Shown: positions 1-5,060 of the stretch, piece after piece | Numbering within the stretch: the first letter of the stretch is position 1 | Layout of the letters: the number at the start of each line of letters is the position of its first letter | DNA from: Actinomycetes bacterium | GTDB lineage: Bacteria; Actinomycetota; Acidimicrobiia; Acidimicrobiales; Bog-793 | Reading direction: 5' to 3' | Length of the DNA: 5,358 nt | NCBI GenBank assembly: GCA_021785095.1 | Contig: JAJYGM010000137.1 | Location: forward strand, 1-5,358 | Made by a program: the position numbers and the translations under genes | Notes under the pieces: generated by a model | The model's input: only the letters and a program-made list of their open reading frames with translations | Database searches by the model: none | Told to the model about the DNA's origin: nothing

Positions 1-683
1 ACGTTGTCCTTCGGGCACCGGGCGTTCGAGAAGAAGACCTCGTTGAACTCGGCAGACCCGTCGATCTGTGCGATGGGGCGAACCTCGACTCCCTGCTGGT
101 GCATCGGCACGAGCAGGTAGGAGATGCCCGCATGCTTCGGTGCCCCGGGGTCGGTCCGGGCCAAGAGGAAGATGTAGTCGGCGTACTGCGCCTGGGTCGT
201 CCAGACCTTCTGGCCGTTGATCACCCACTCGTCGCCGTCGAGCTCGGCGCGCGTCTTGAGGGAGGCAAGGTCGCTTCCGGCGTCGGGCTCCGAGAAGCCC
301 TGGCACCATGTGATCTCGCCCGACAGGATCTTCGGCAGGAAGTACTTCTTCTGCTCCTCCGTGCCCCACTGCAGAATCGTGGGCCCGACGAGCGTGTCGC
401 CGAAGAAGTCGGCGCGCATCGGTGCGTTCGCACGGGCGAACTCCTCGTTCAGCACGACGCTCTGCATGAGCGAAAGGCCCCGACCGCCGTACTCCTCCGG
501 CCAGGAGGCGCAGATCCACCCGCCCGCGCTGAGCTTCTTCGTCCACTCCGCGCTGAAGCTGCGCCGCTCGTCCGCTGTCATCGTGAAGCCGGGCGCGCCC
601 CATCCGTCCGGCAGGTTCTCGTCGAGCCACGAGCGAACCTCGAGGCGGAATTCCTCGGCCTCAGGCGGGTACGTGAGATCCAT
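1..683 (-). CDS. Acyl-CoA dehydrogenase, N-terminal part (gene continues past left edge)
   Basis: FAD-dependent acyl-CoA dehydrogenase, which would oxidise an acyl-CoA thioester to the 2,3-enoyl-CoA and pass electrons to ETF. The visible 227 codons begin MDLTYPPEAEEFRLEVRSWL, a typical family start. They contain the alpha-helical N domain (about 5-120, with WPEEYGG at 61-67 and the helix ending in QWGTEEQKK at 105-113). The beta domain follows, with the family signature GFSEPDAGSDLAS at 129-141, then NGQKVWTT at 156-163, the flavin-side region typical of FadE-like enzymes. The C-terminal helical domain with the catalytic glutamate lies outside the window, so activity and substrate cannot be judged. 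The start is ATG at 683-681. The best upstream Shine-Dalgarno (AGGAG on the minus strand, 707-703) is about 19 bases away, unusually far. The gene is divergent from the transporter operon and probably unrelated to it. Steroid/branched-chain FadE-type enzymes look similar, so only the family call is firm. Confidence 0.93.
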   Translation of the reverse strand, partial: MDLTYPPEAEEFRLEVRSWLDENLPDGWGAPGFTMTADERRSFSAEWTKKLSAGGWICASWPEEYGGRGLSLMQSVVLNEEFARANAPMRADFFGDTLVGPTILQWGTEEQKKYFLPKILSGEITWCQGFSEPDAGSDLASLKTRAELDGDEWVINGQKVWTTQAQYADYIFLLARTDPGAPKHAGISYLLVPMHQQGVEVRPIAQIDGSAEFNEVFFSNARCPKDN

Positions 684-685
684 GT

Positions 686-711
686 GGCAAGGGTACTGCC
701 GGCTCCTTGCC
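686..711 (-). other. Inverted repeat in the acyl-CoA dehydrogenase leader
   Basis: GGCAAGG at 686-692 and CCTTGCC at 705-711 form a perfect 7-bp stem with a 12-base loop, just upstream of the acyl-CoA dehydrogenase start (683). The stem includes part of the only good Shine-Dalgarno on that strand (703-707). It may be an operator for a dimeric repressor or an mRNA hairpin limiting initiation. It could also be chance in GC-rich DNA. Confidence 0.3.
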
Positions 712-745
712 GGACGGCCCATCCCGCCTTGCGCCTCGGTACAGG

Positions 746-751
746 TAGAAT
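746..751 (+). promoter_or_regulatory. Candidate -10 box of the leader/MgtE-like/Nramp operon
   Basis: TAGAAT fits the TANNNT form of actinobacterial housekeeping-sigma -10 boxes and is one of few AT-rich hexamers in this intergenic region. No convincing -35 lies 16-18 bases upstream (TTGCGC at 729-734 leaves only an 11-base spacer). The predicted transcript would start near 757-760, giving a 5' leader of about 170 bases that contains the small ORF at 804-878. The position is plausible but the motif is weak evidence by itself. Confidence 0.35.
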
Positions 752-790
752 GCCGGCGGCAACGACTTCTCGACCTGGACCAGAGCGGAA

Positions 791-858
791 GGAGGTGGGG
801 TCGATGTCACCGGACCAACCCCCGAGTACCGACCCGTTCCCGACCCGCACCCGCCTCC
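791..858 (+). promoter_or_regulatory. Potential RNA stem sequestering the leader-peptide ribosome site
   Basis: Bases 791-799 (GGAGGTGGG) can pair with 850-858 (CCCGCCTCC) as nine consecutive pairs with one G-U. This buries the Shine-Dalgarno of the leader ORF. An alternative inner pairing is GGGTCG 798-803 with CGACCC 841-846 (or 830-835). The distal strand lies in the Arg-codon part of the leader ORF, so translating ribosomes would open it. Found by eye; no energy was computed. Confidence 0.4.
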
Positions 859-878
859 GGCCTCGTTCTCGCCTCTGA
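804..878 (+). CDS. Pro/Arg-rich leader peptide, 24 aa, MgtL-like in layout
   Basis: A 24-codon ORF with ATG at 804 and TGA at 876-878. It is preceded by a near-perfect Shine-Dalgarno AAGGAGGT (789-796) with a 7-base spacer, the best ribosome site in the window. The first part reads MSPDQPPSTDPFP, with five prolines and two aspartates in 13 residues. The rest is TRTRLRPRSRL, with five arginines. It ends 50 bases before the MgtE-like gene, in the 5' leader of a metal-transport operon. Known precedent: Salmonella MgtL (as I recall, MEPDPTPLP followed by an Arg/Lys-rich tail) is a leader whose acidic/proline start destabilises ribosomes at low Mg2+ and switches on mgtA. The shared M-x-P-D start, spaced prolines and basic end are seen here; the shared mechanism is inferred. 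An in-frame ATG at 750 would give 42 aa but has no Shine-Dalgarno and falls on the candidate -10 box. An untranslated coincidence is possible, though the ribosome site argues against it. Confidence 0.66.
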   Translation: MSPDQPPSTDPFPTRTRLRPRSRL

Positions 879-886
879 ACCGGCCC

Positions 887-916
887 GGATCGGGGCGCGG
901 ATCGCCGTCCCGATTC
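887..916 (+). promoter_or_regulatory. Hairpin between leader peptide stop and MgtE-like gene ribosome site
   Basis: Bases 887-897 pair with 906-916 as an 11-bp stem (two G-U pairs) with an 8-base loop. The core is GATCGGG/CCCGATT. The stem starts eight bases after the leader stop codon and ends directly against the Shine-Dalgarno GAGGAGG (917-923) of the next gene. A ribosome terminating at 878 would overlap its 5' arm, so leader translation could change its folding. There is no U tract, so it is not a classic intrinsic terminator. It fits a translational or Rho-linked attenuator better. Confidence 0.45.
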
Positions 917-928
917 GAGGAGGTTCAG

Positions 929-2266
929 ATGGCACGTCGTGCCCCACTCCAGACGCCGCAAGCGCTGCGGACGCGACTCGACCAGCGTCACCGCCGCCTC
1001 ACGACGTCGCGCGCTGTCCGCGAAGCCATCGTCTCGCTCGCCGGGCTGATCAATCGCCCGGTCCGCCACCAGGGCGGCGAGGAGATCGGGCGGCTGATCG
1101 ACGTCGTCGCCCGTTTCTCCGGGGAGCAGGCGTACCCGCCCGTGACCGGTCTCGTCGTGCGAGTCGGCAGACGCCAGGTGTGGCTCGACGCGAGCCTCGT
1201 CGCCCACCTCGGGCACACCGAGATCACACTTCGGTCAGCCCGCGTCGACCTCCGCGACTTCGAACGCCGGGAGGGGGAACTGCTGCTCGCTCGCGACCTC
1301 CTCGACCACCAGCTCGTCGATGTCGACGGGGTACAGGTCATCCGTGCTGCCGATCTCTACCTCGCGCCGGCACAGGGCCGCATCCGCCTCGTCGGCGTCG
1401 ATGTGAGCAGCCAGACGCTCGTCCGCAGGCTCGCCCCCGCTCGCTACCGGGCGCGGCCCACTCCGGGGCGGGTCATCGACTGGGCTGCGATCCAGCCCTT
1501 CGGCGCGCCCGGGTCGTCGGTCCGCCTCCGTACCTCCCACGAAGGCCTCCACCGGCTCCGCCCGGGCGAGCTGGCCGACCTCCTCGAGGATCTCGACCGG
1601 GAGCAGCAGCAGGAGCTGCTCGGAGCTCTCGAGCCGGAGGAGGCGGCCGACGCTCTCGAGGAGATGGACCCCGAGGAGCTGGAGTCTCTGCTCCGCGGTG
1701 CCGAGCCCGAGCACGCCGCCCGGCTCGTTGCCTCGATGGAGACCGACGAGGCGGTCGACGCGCTCCGCGACCTCCTGGACGACGAGCGCGAGGAGATCCT
1801 GGAGCGCATGGACGGCGATCGGGCGAGCGAGCTCGAGTCCCTCCTCGACTACGGCGAGGACACTGCCGGCGGCATCATGACGACGTCCGTCGTGTTCGCC
1901 GAGACCGGCGAAACGGTCGACGAAGTTCGCCCCCGTCTGGCCCAGATGAGACCGCACGCGGGCGAGATCGACGCTGTCGCCGTGCTCGACGAGAACGGGT
2001 GCCTCGCCGGCGACGTGAGCCTGTTCGCCCTCCTGCTCGCGACGCCGAACACCCTCGTCGGCGACCTCCTCGAAGACTCGCGGCCGGTGACCGTCCCACC
2101 CACTGCGAGCCTGCAGGACGTGGCAGCCCGGTTCGTGGAAGCGCGGCGCTCGTCGGTGCTCGTCGTCGACGACGAACGGCCGGTCGGGCGGATCCTCGCC
2201 GACGACGTCGTCGACGCCCTGCTGCCGGACCGCGGCCGCCTGCACTTCCCGAGGTTCCTGCAGTGA
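929..2266 (+). CDS. Channel-less MgtE-type sensor protein: PRC-barrel-like, MgtE N domain, CBS pair
   Basis: A soluble 445-aa protein. The start is ATG with GAGGAGG five bases upstream (917-923). Residues 35-105 and about 118-165 look like two PRC-barrel-type beta modules (PVRHQGGEEIGRLIDVV at 44-60; DVDGVQVIRAADLYL at 131-145). Residues 205-310 are the acidic helical MgtE N domain, with repeated helices such as PGELADLLEDLD and PEEAADALEEMDPEELESLL. They lead into the hallmark DYGEDTAGGIMT (307-318). Residues 317-433 are a CBS pair. The protein ends at 445, exactly where MgtE would continue into plug helix and transmembrane channel, and no membrane segment is visible. In MgtE these cytosolic domains bind Mg2+ (and ATP in the CBS pair) and close the channel. 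Here, with the transporter gene 16 bases downstream, a regulatory subunit in trans is the likely role (inference). Automatic annotation may name it a magnesium transporter; it cannot transport alone. The domain calls are strong and the regulatory role is unproven. Confidence 0.9.
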   Translation: MARRAPLQTPQALRTRLDQRHRRLTTSRAVREAIVSLAGLINRPVRHQGGEEIGRLIDVVARFSGEQAYPPVTGLVVRVGRRQVWLDASLVAHLGHTEITLRSARVDLRDFERREGELLLARDLLDHQLVDVDGVQVIRAADLYLAPAQGRIRLVGVDVSSQTLVRRLAPARYRARPTPGRVIDWAAIQPFGAPGSSVRLRTSHEGLHRLRPGELADLLEDLDREQQQELLGALEPEEAADALEEMDPEELESLLRGAEPEHAARLVASMETDEAVDALRDLLDDEREEILERMDGDRASELESLLDYGEDTAGGIMTTSVVFAETGETVDEVRPRLAQMRPHAGEIDAVAVLDENGCLAGDVSLFALLLATPNTLVGDLLEDSRPVTVPPTASLQDVAARFVEARRSSVLVVDDERPVGRILADDVVDALLPDRGRLHFPRFLQ

Positions 2267-2269
2267 ACC

Positions 2270-2275
2270 GGGAGG
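2270..2275 (+). promoter_or_regulatory. Ribosome binding site that fixes the TTG start of the Nramp-family gene
   Basis: GGGAGG lies four bases after the stop of the upstream gene and seven bases before TTG at 2283. No in-frame ATG or GTG occurs before the conserved membrane core, so this site decides the start. It also shows that the arginine/glycine-rich tail is translated. Confidence 0.75.
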
Positions 2276-2282
2276 ACGACCA

Positions 2283-3683
2283 TTGGCCACCGACGACCTC
2301 GTCGAGACGCCCGGACGTCGTGGCAGCGGCGGCACCAGCGGTCTGATCGGCCGCGGCCGAGGTCGCGGCCCCGGCCGCGGCCGAGGTCGCGGCCCCGGTC
2401 GCGACCGTGAACGTTCAGCCGTTCCGGCCCGCCTCCGAAGCGGTCGGCGCAGCCTCTGGCGCCGGATCCTCACGATCGCGGCCATAGCCGGGCCGGGGTT
2501 GATCGCGGCGAACGCCGGCAACGACGCCGGCGGCATCGCGACCTACGCCTCGGCCGGCTCGCAGTACCGCTACCGGATGCTCTTCGTCATGGTGCTCATC
2601 ACGATCGGGCTCGTCGTGGTGCAGGAGATGTCGGCTCGCCTCGGTGCCATAACGGGCAAGGGATTGGCGGCGCTCATCCGCGAAGAGTTCTCGATCCGGA
2701 TGACCTCGCTCGCACTCGGTGCCCTCCTCGTGGCGAACACCGGGATCGTGGTCTCGGAGTTCGCGGGCATCGGCGCGGCCTTCGAGCTCTGGGGCGTCCC
2801 GCCGTACATCACGGTCCCGCTTGCCGCGATCGCCATCTGGGTCCTCGTCCTCTTCGGGAGCTACCGGTACGCGGAGCGCGTCTTCCTCCTGTTGTCACTC
2901 GCCTTCCTCGCGTACCCGATAGCCGCCGGGCTCGGGCACCCGGACTGGAAGCAGGTCGGGATCCAGACGGTCGTTCCGCACTTCGAGTCGTCGAAGGCGT
3001 TCGTCCTGCTCGTCGTCGCCCTCATCGGGACGACGATCTCGCCCTACATGCAGCTGTACAACGCCGCGGCCGTGGTGGACCGCGGCATCGGGCCGGAGGA
3101 GTACCCCGTCGAGCGCATCGATTCCGTCGTGGGCGCCATCTTCGCCGACATCATCTCCTGGTTCATCATCGTGGCGACGGCGGCAGCCATCGGCGGTCGG
3201 GGGGCGCTCACCTCTGCGAAGGAGGCGGCGCTGGCACTCCGGCCCGTCGCCGGACCGGCCGCCGAGGTCCTCTTCGGACTCGGGCTGCTCGGAGCATCAG
3301 CCCTCGCCGGGGCCGTCGTCCCGCTCTCCACGTCTTACGCCCTCGCCGAGGCGATCGGGGTCGAGCGATCAGTCTCGCGGAGCTTCCGCGAGGCGCCCTT
3401 GTTCCTCGGGCTGTTCACGGTCCAGATCGTCATCGGTGCCGCGGTCGCCCTGCTCCCGGTCAACCTCATCACGCTCCTCATCGGGACGCAGGTCCTGCAG
3501 GGCATCGTGACACCCATCATCCTCGTGTTCATCCTCATCCTCGCCAATCGGCGCTCGGTCCTCGGCGAGCACGTCAACGGCCCCATCATCAAGGTCGTGA
3601 GCACGATCTCCATCGCCGTCGTGGCCGTGATGGCGGTGAGCCTCGTCGTCCTGACCGTCCTCGGCTGGTTCGGGATCTCCTGA
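2283..3683 (+). CDS. Nramp-superfamily divalent metal transporter, Nramp-related Mg2+-type (predicted)
   Basis: A 466-aa inner-membrane protein with a TTG start. Residues 1-60 are a basic Gly/Arg-rich cytosolic tail. About 11 membrane segments follow (roughly 62-90, 98-114, 141-165, 175-192, 198-216, 238-262, 281-304, 328-350, 371-391, 395-421, 435-464), as in LeuT-fold Nramp proteins. The family is recognised from GPGLIAANAGNDAGGIATY (70-88) and GTTISPYMQLYNAAAV (249-264). The metal-site residues differ from Mn/Fe transporters: DPGN of TM1 is DAGG (81-84), and MPH of TM6 is SPY (253-255), losing the soft methionine ligand. In TM3 the glutamate (E159) is kept, but the aspartate three residues before it, used in proton coupling in MntH, is V156. 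Nramp-related magnesium transporters (described in Clostridium and Eggerthella) also lack that methionine, so Mg2+ uptake is inferred. Likely co-transcribed with the MgtE-like gene (16-base gap). MntH annotation is the alternative. Family call firm, substrate moderate. Confidence 0.92.
   Translation: MATDDLVETPGRRGSGGTSGLIGRGRGRGPGRGRGRGPGRDRERSAVPARLRSGRRSLWRRILTIAAIAGPGLIAANAGNDAGGIATYASAGSQYRYRMLFVMVLITIGLVVVQEMSARLGAITGKGLAALIREEFSIRMTSLALGALLVANTGIVVSEFAGIGAAFELWGVPPYITVPLAAIAIWVLVLFGSYRYAERVFLLLSLAFLAYPIAAGLGHPDWKQVGIQTVVPHFESSKAFVLLVVALIGTTISPYMQLYNAAAVVDRGIGPEEYPVERIDSVVGAIFADIISWFIIVATAAAIGGRGALTSAKEAALALRPVAGPAAEVLFGLGLLGASALAGAVVPLSTSYALAEAIGVERSVSRSFREAPLFLGLFTVQIVIGAAVALLPVNLITLLIGTQVLQGIVTPIILVFILILANRRSVLGEHVNGPIIKVVSTISIAVVAVMAVSLVVLTVLGWFGIS
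2349..2407 (+). repeat. Perfect 24-bp tandem repeat encoding RG-rich tail
   Basis: Two identical 24-base units (2349-2372 and 2373-2396) and a degenerate third (2397-2407), made almost only of G and C. In frame each unit reads GRGRGRGP, covering residues 23-38 of the transporter. Each unit starts with the palindrome GGCCGCGGCC, so the two copies can form a 10-bp all-GC stem with a 14-base loop. The partial third unit holds another palindrome, GGTCGCGACC (2397-2406). Unit length is a multiple of three, so copy number could vary without frameshift. Confidence 0.85.
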
Positions 3684-3691
3684 GCCGAACA

Positions 3692-3710
3692 CCGGCAAGC
3701 CGTGTGCCGG
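3692..3710 (+). terminator. Short hairpin just after the Nramp-family gene
   Basis: CCGGCA (3692-3697) and TGCCGG (3705-3710) form a perfect 6-bp stem with a 7-base loop, nine bases after the transporter stop codon. No T-run follows. It may protect the mRNA 3' end or contribute to termination with the stronger hairpin downstream. Confidence 0.35.
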
Positions 3711-3723
3711 AGAGCCGCGAAGA

Positions 3724-3756
3724 GCTGGCACGCCGTCTGCCCGTTTGCGTGCCGGC
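3724..3756 (+). terminator. Strong intergenic hairpin, probable operon terminator without U tract
   Basis: Bases 3724-3733 (GCTGGCACGC) pair with 3747-3756 (GCGTGCCGGC) as ten consecutive pairs with one G-U and a 13-base loop. It stands in the non-coding gap between the transporter and the glycosyltransferase. No poly-T follows, so it would be a U-less terminator of the type proposed in actinobacteria. It may instead be a structured 5' leader of the glycosyltransferase mRNA. Confidence 0.45.
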
Positions 3757-3782
3757 GCTTCAGCAGGGGAGGCTGTCGGGTC

Positions 3783-5060
3783 ATGCAGGCACGTGCGGGA
3801 GGTGGTCAGCTGCGCGTCGCCTATCTCGTGTACCGGGGCAACCCTCGTTGCGGAGGCCAGGGCGTCTACTCGCGCCACCTGACGCGCGAGCTCGTCCAGC
3901 TCGGCCACGAGGTCACCGTGTTCTCGGGGCCGCCCTACCCCGAGCTCGACGAGGGCGTCGGCTTCGTACAGGTCCCGAGCCTCGACCTGTACCGGGAGCC
4001 GGACCCGTTCCGCGTGCCGCGCCCGAAGGAGTTCACGAGCTCGATCGACGCTCTCGAGTTCGCGCTCATGTGCACGGCAGGCTTCCCCGAGCCGCGCACC
4101 TTCACGCTCCGGGCCAGGAGGTTGTTGGCGGGGCAGCGGGACCGTTTCGACCTGGTGCACGACAACCAGTCGCTCGGGAGCGGCCTCCTCGGCATGATGC
4201 GCGACGGCTGGCCGCTCATGGCGACCATCCACCACCCGATCACGGTCGACCGCCGGCTCGACCTCGACCATGCCCCGACCATCCGCAAGCGGCTCACGCT
4301 CAGGAGGTGGTACGGGTTCGTGAAGATGCAGATGCGAGTTGCCCGCAAGATCCCGCGCATCCTCACGGTGTCGGAATCGTCGTGTGGAGACATCGCCGAG
4401 CAGCTCGGTGTCGAACGGTCCCGCATGTCGGTCGTGCCCGTTGGCGTGGAAGAGCAGGTGTTCAGGCCGCATCCCGAGATCGCCAAGGTCCCGGGCCGGA
4501 TGATGACGACGGCCAGCGCCGATGTCCCCATGAAGGGTCTCGTCCCGCTCCTCGAGGCGCTCGCGAAGGTGCGGACCGAGCGGGAGGACGCGCACCTGAT
4601 CGTCATCGGACGCGTCAAAGAGGGCAGCCGCGTCCCGGACGTGATGGAGAGGCTGGGGTTGGGAGAGGCTGTGCGTTTCGTCTCGGGGATCTCGGACGAC
4701 GAGCTCGCGCGGTGGTACGCCTCGGCGGAGCTCGCGATCGTGCCGAGCCTCTACGAAGGCTTCTCGCTTCCGGCAATCGAGGCGATGTCCTGCGGCGTGC
4801 CGCTCGTTGCGACGACCGGCGGTGCGCTGCCTGAGGTCGTCGGCCGCGACGGCGAGACAGGGCTGCTCGTCGAGCCGAACGACCCCGGTGCGCTCGCCGT
4901 GGCCATCCTGCGGGCACTGGGGGACGCGGAGCTGCGAGCGCGCCTCGGGGCAGCGGGGCGGCGGAGGACGATCGAGCGCTTCACCTGGCCGGTGACCGCC
5001 AAGACGACTGCAGAGCAGTACTCCGCCCTTCTCGAGCAGCACCCCCGGCAGCCACGCTGA
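3783..5060 (+). CDS. GT4-family glycosyltransferase (GT-B fold)
   Basis: A 425-aa retaining glycosyltransferase that would move a sugar from a nucleotide donor to an unknown acceptor (glycolipid, polysaccharide or natural product). The start is ATG at 3783 with GGGGAGG (3766-3772) ten bases upstream. An upstream GTG at 3702 adds 27 Cys/Arg-rich residues that would run through the hairpin region and is rejected. The N-terminal Rossmann domain starts at RVAYLVYRG (11-19) with the acceptor-side loop CGGQGVYSRHL (23-33). The C-terminal donor domain has ASADVPMKGL (244-253, with phosphate-contacting K251), SGISDDELARWYASAELAIVP at 301-321, and the E-x7-E motif EGFSLPAIE (325-333). GVPLVATTGGALPEVV (338-353) and GLLVEPNDP (360-368) follow. 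No signal peptide or membrane segment is seen; it is probably cytosolic or membrane-associated through its acceptor. It overlaps the next gene by one base, so it acts with a methyltransferase, perhaps in making a methylated glycan or glycolipid. Confidence 0.92.
   Translation: MQARAGGGQLRVAYLVYRGNPRCGGQGVYSRHLTRELVQLGHEVTVFSGPPYPELDEGVGFVQVPSLDLYREPDPFRVPRPKEFTSSIDALEFALMCTAGFPEPRTFTLRARRLLAGQRDRFDLVHDNQSLGSGLLGMMRDGWPLMATIHHPITVDRRLDLDHAPTIRKRLTLRRWYGFVKMQMRVARKIPRILTVSESSCGDIAEQLGVERSRMSVVPVGVEEQVFRPHPEIAKVPGRMMTTASADVPMKGLVPLLEALAKVRTEREDAHLIVIGRVKEGSRVPDVMERLGLGEAVRFVSGISDDELARWYASAELAIVPSLYEGFSLPAIEAMSCGVPLVATTGGALPEVVGRDGETGLLVEPNDPGALAVAILRALGDAELRARLGAAGRRRTIERFTWPVTAKTTAEQYSALLEQHPRQPR

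Larger units (their letters stand above)
684..803. other. Divergent intergenic region upstream of the leader ORF
   Basis: Non-coding spacer between the divergent acyl-CoA dehydrogenase start (683) and the leader peptide (804). It holds the 686-711 inverted repeat, the TAGAAT candidate -10 and the leader Shine-Dalgarno. I looked for an M-box or yybP-ykoY metal riboswitch here and through to 928 and did not recognise the conserved sequence of either; the possible transcript is also short for an M-box plus the leader ORF. No tRNA or other RNA gene is seen. Confidence 0.6.

Noticed and set aside
684..928. M-box or Mn2+ (yybP-ykoY) riboswitch before the metal operon
   Set aside because: I could not recognise the conserved core sequence of either; the region is instead explained by a leader ORF and simple hairpins. 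A covariance-model search would settle this.
929..2266. Calling this gene a complete magnesium transporter MgtE
   Set aside because: It has the sensor domains only. No hydrophobic membrane helices follow the CBS pair before the stop codon at 2264.
217..2346. A 709-codon plus-strand open frame overlapping the acyl-CoA dehydrogenase and MgtE-like genes
   Set aside because: The translation is low-complexity Arg/Pro/Ala without domains, and it shadows two clear genes; long stop-free frames are expected in DNA this GC-rich.
2349..2407. The repeat as a CRISPR array or mobile-element end
   Set aside because: Copies are directly adjacent without spacers, in frame, and coding for an RG tail; no transposase or target duplication is present.
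1235..2536. A 433-codon minus-strand open frame opposite the MgtE-like gene
   Set aside because: It spans the junction of two real plus-strand genes, and its sequence mirrors their codons.
3702..3782. Upstream GTG start extending the glycosyltransferase by 27 residues
   Set aside because: The added Cys/Arg-rich residues are not part of the GT-B fold, the stretch lies in the strong hairpin, and ATG 3783 has a proper ribosome site.
3369..5042. A 557-codon minus-strand open frame opposite the glycosyltransferase
   Set aside because: It is antisense to a well-supported GT4 gene, and its composition (His, Arg, Glu, Asp runs) is what the complement of that gene gives. No motif or ribosome site supports it.
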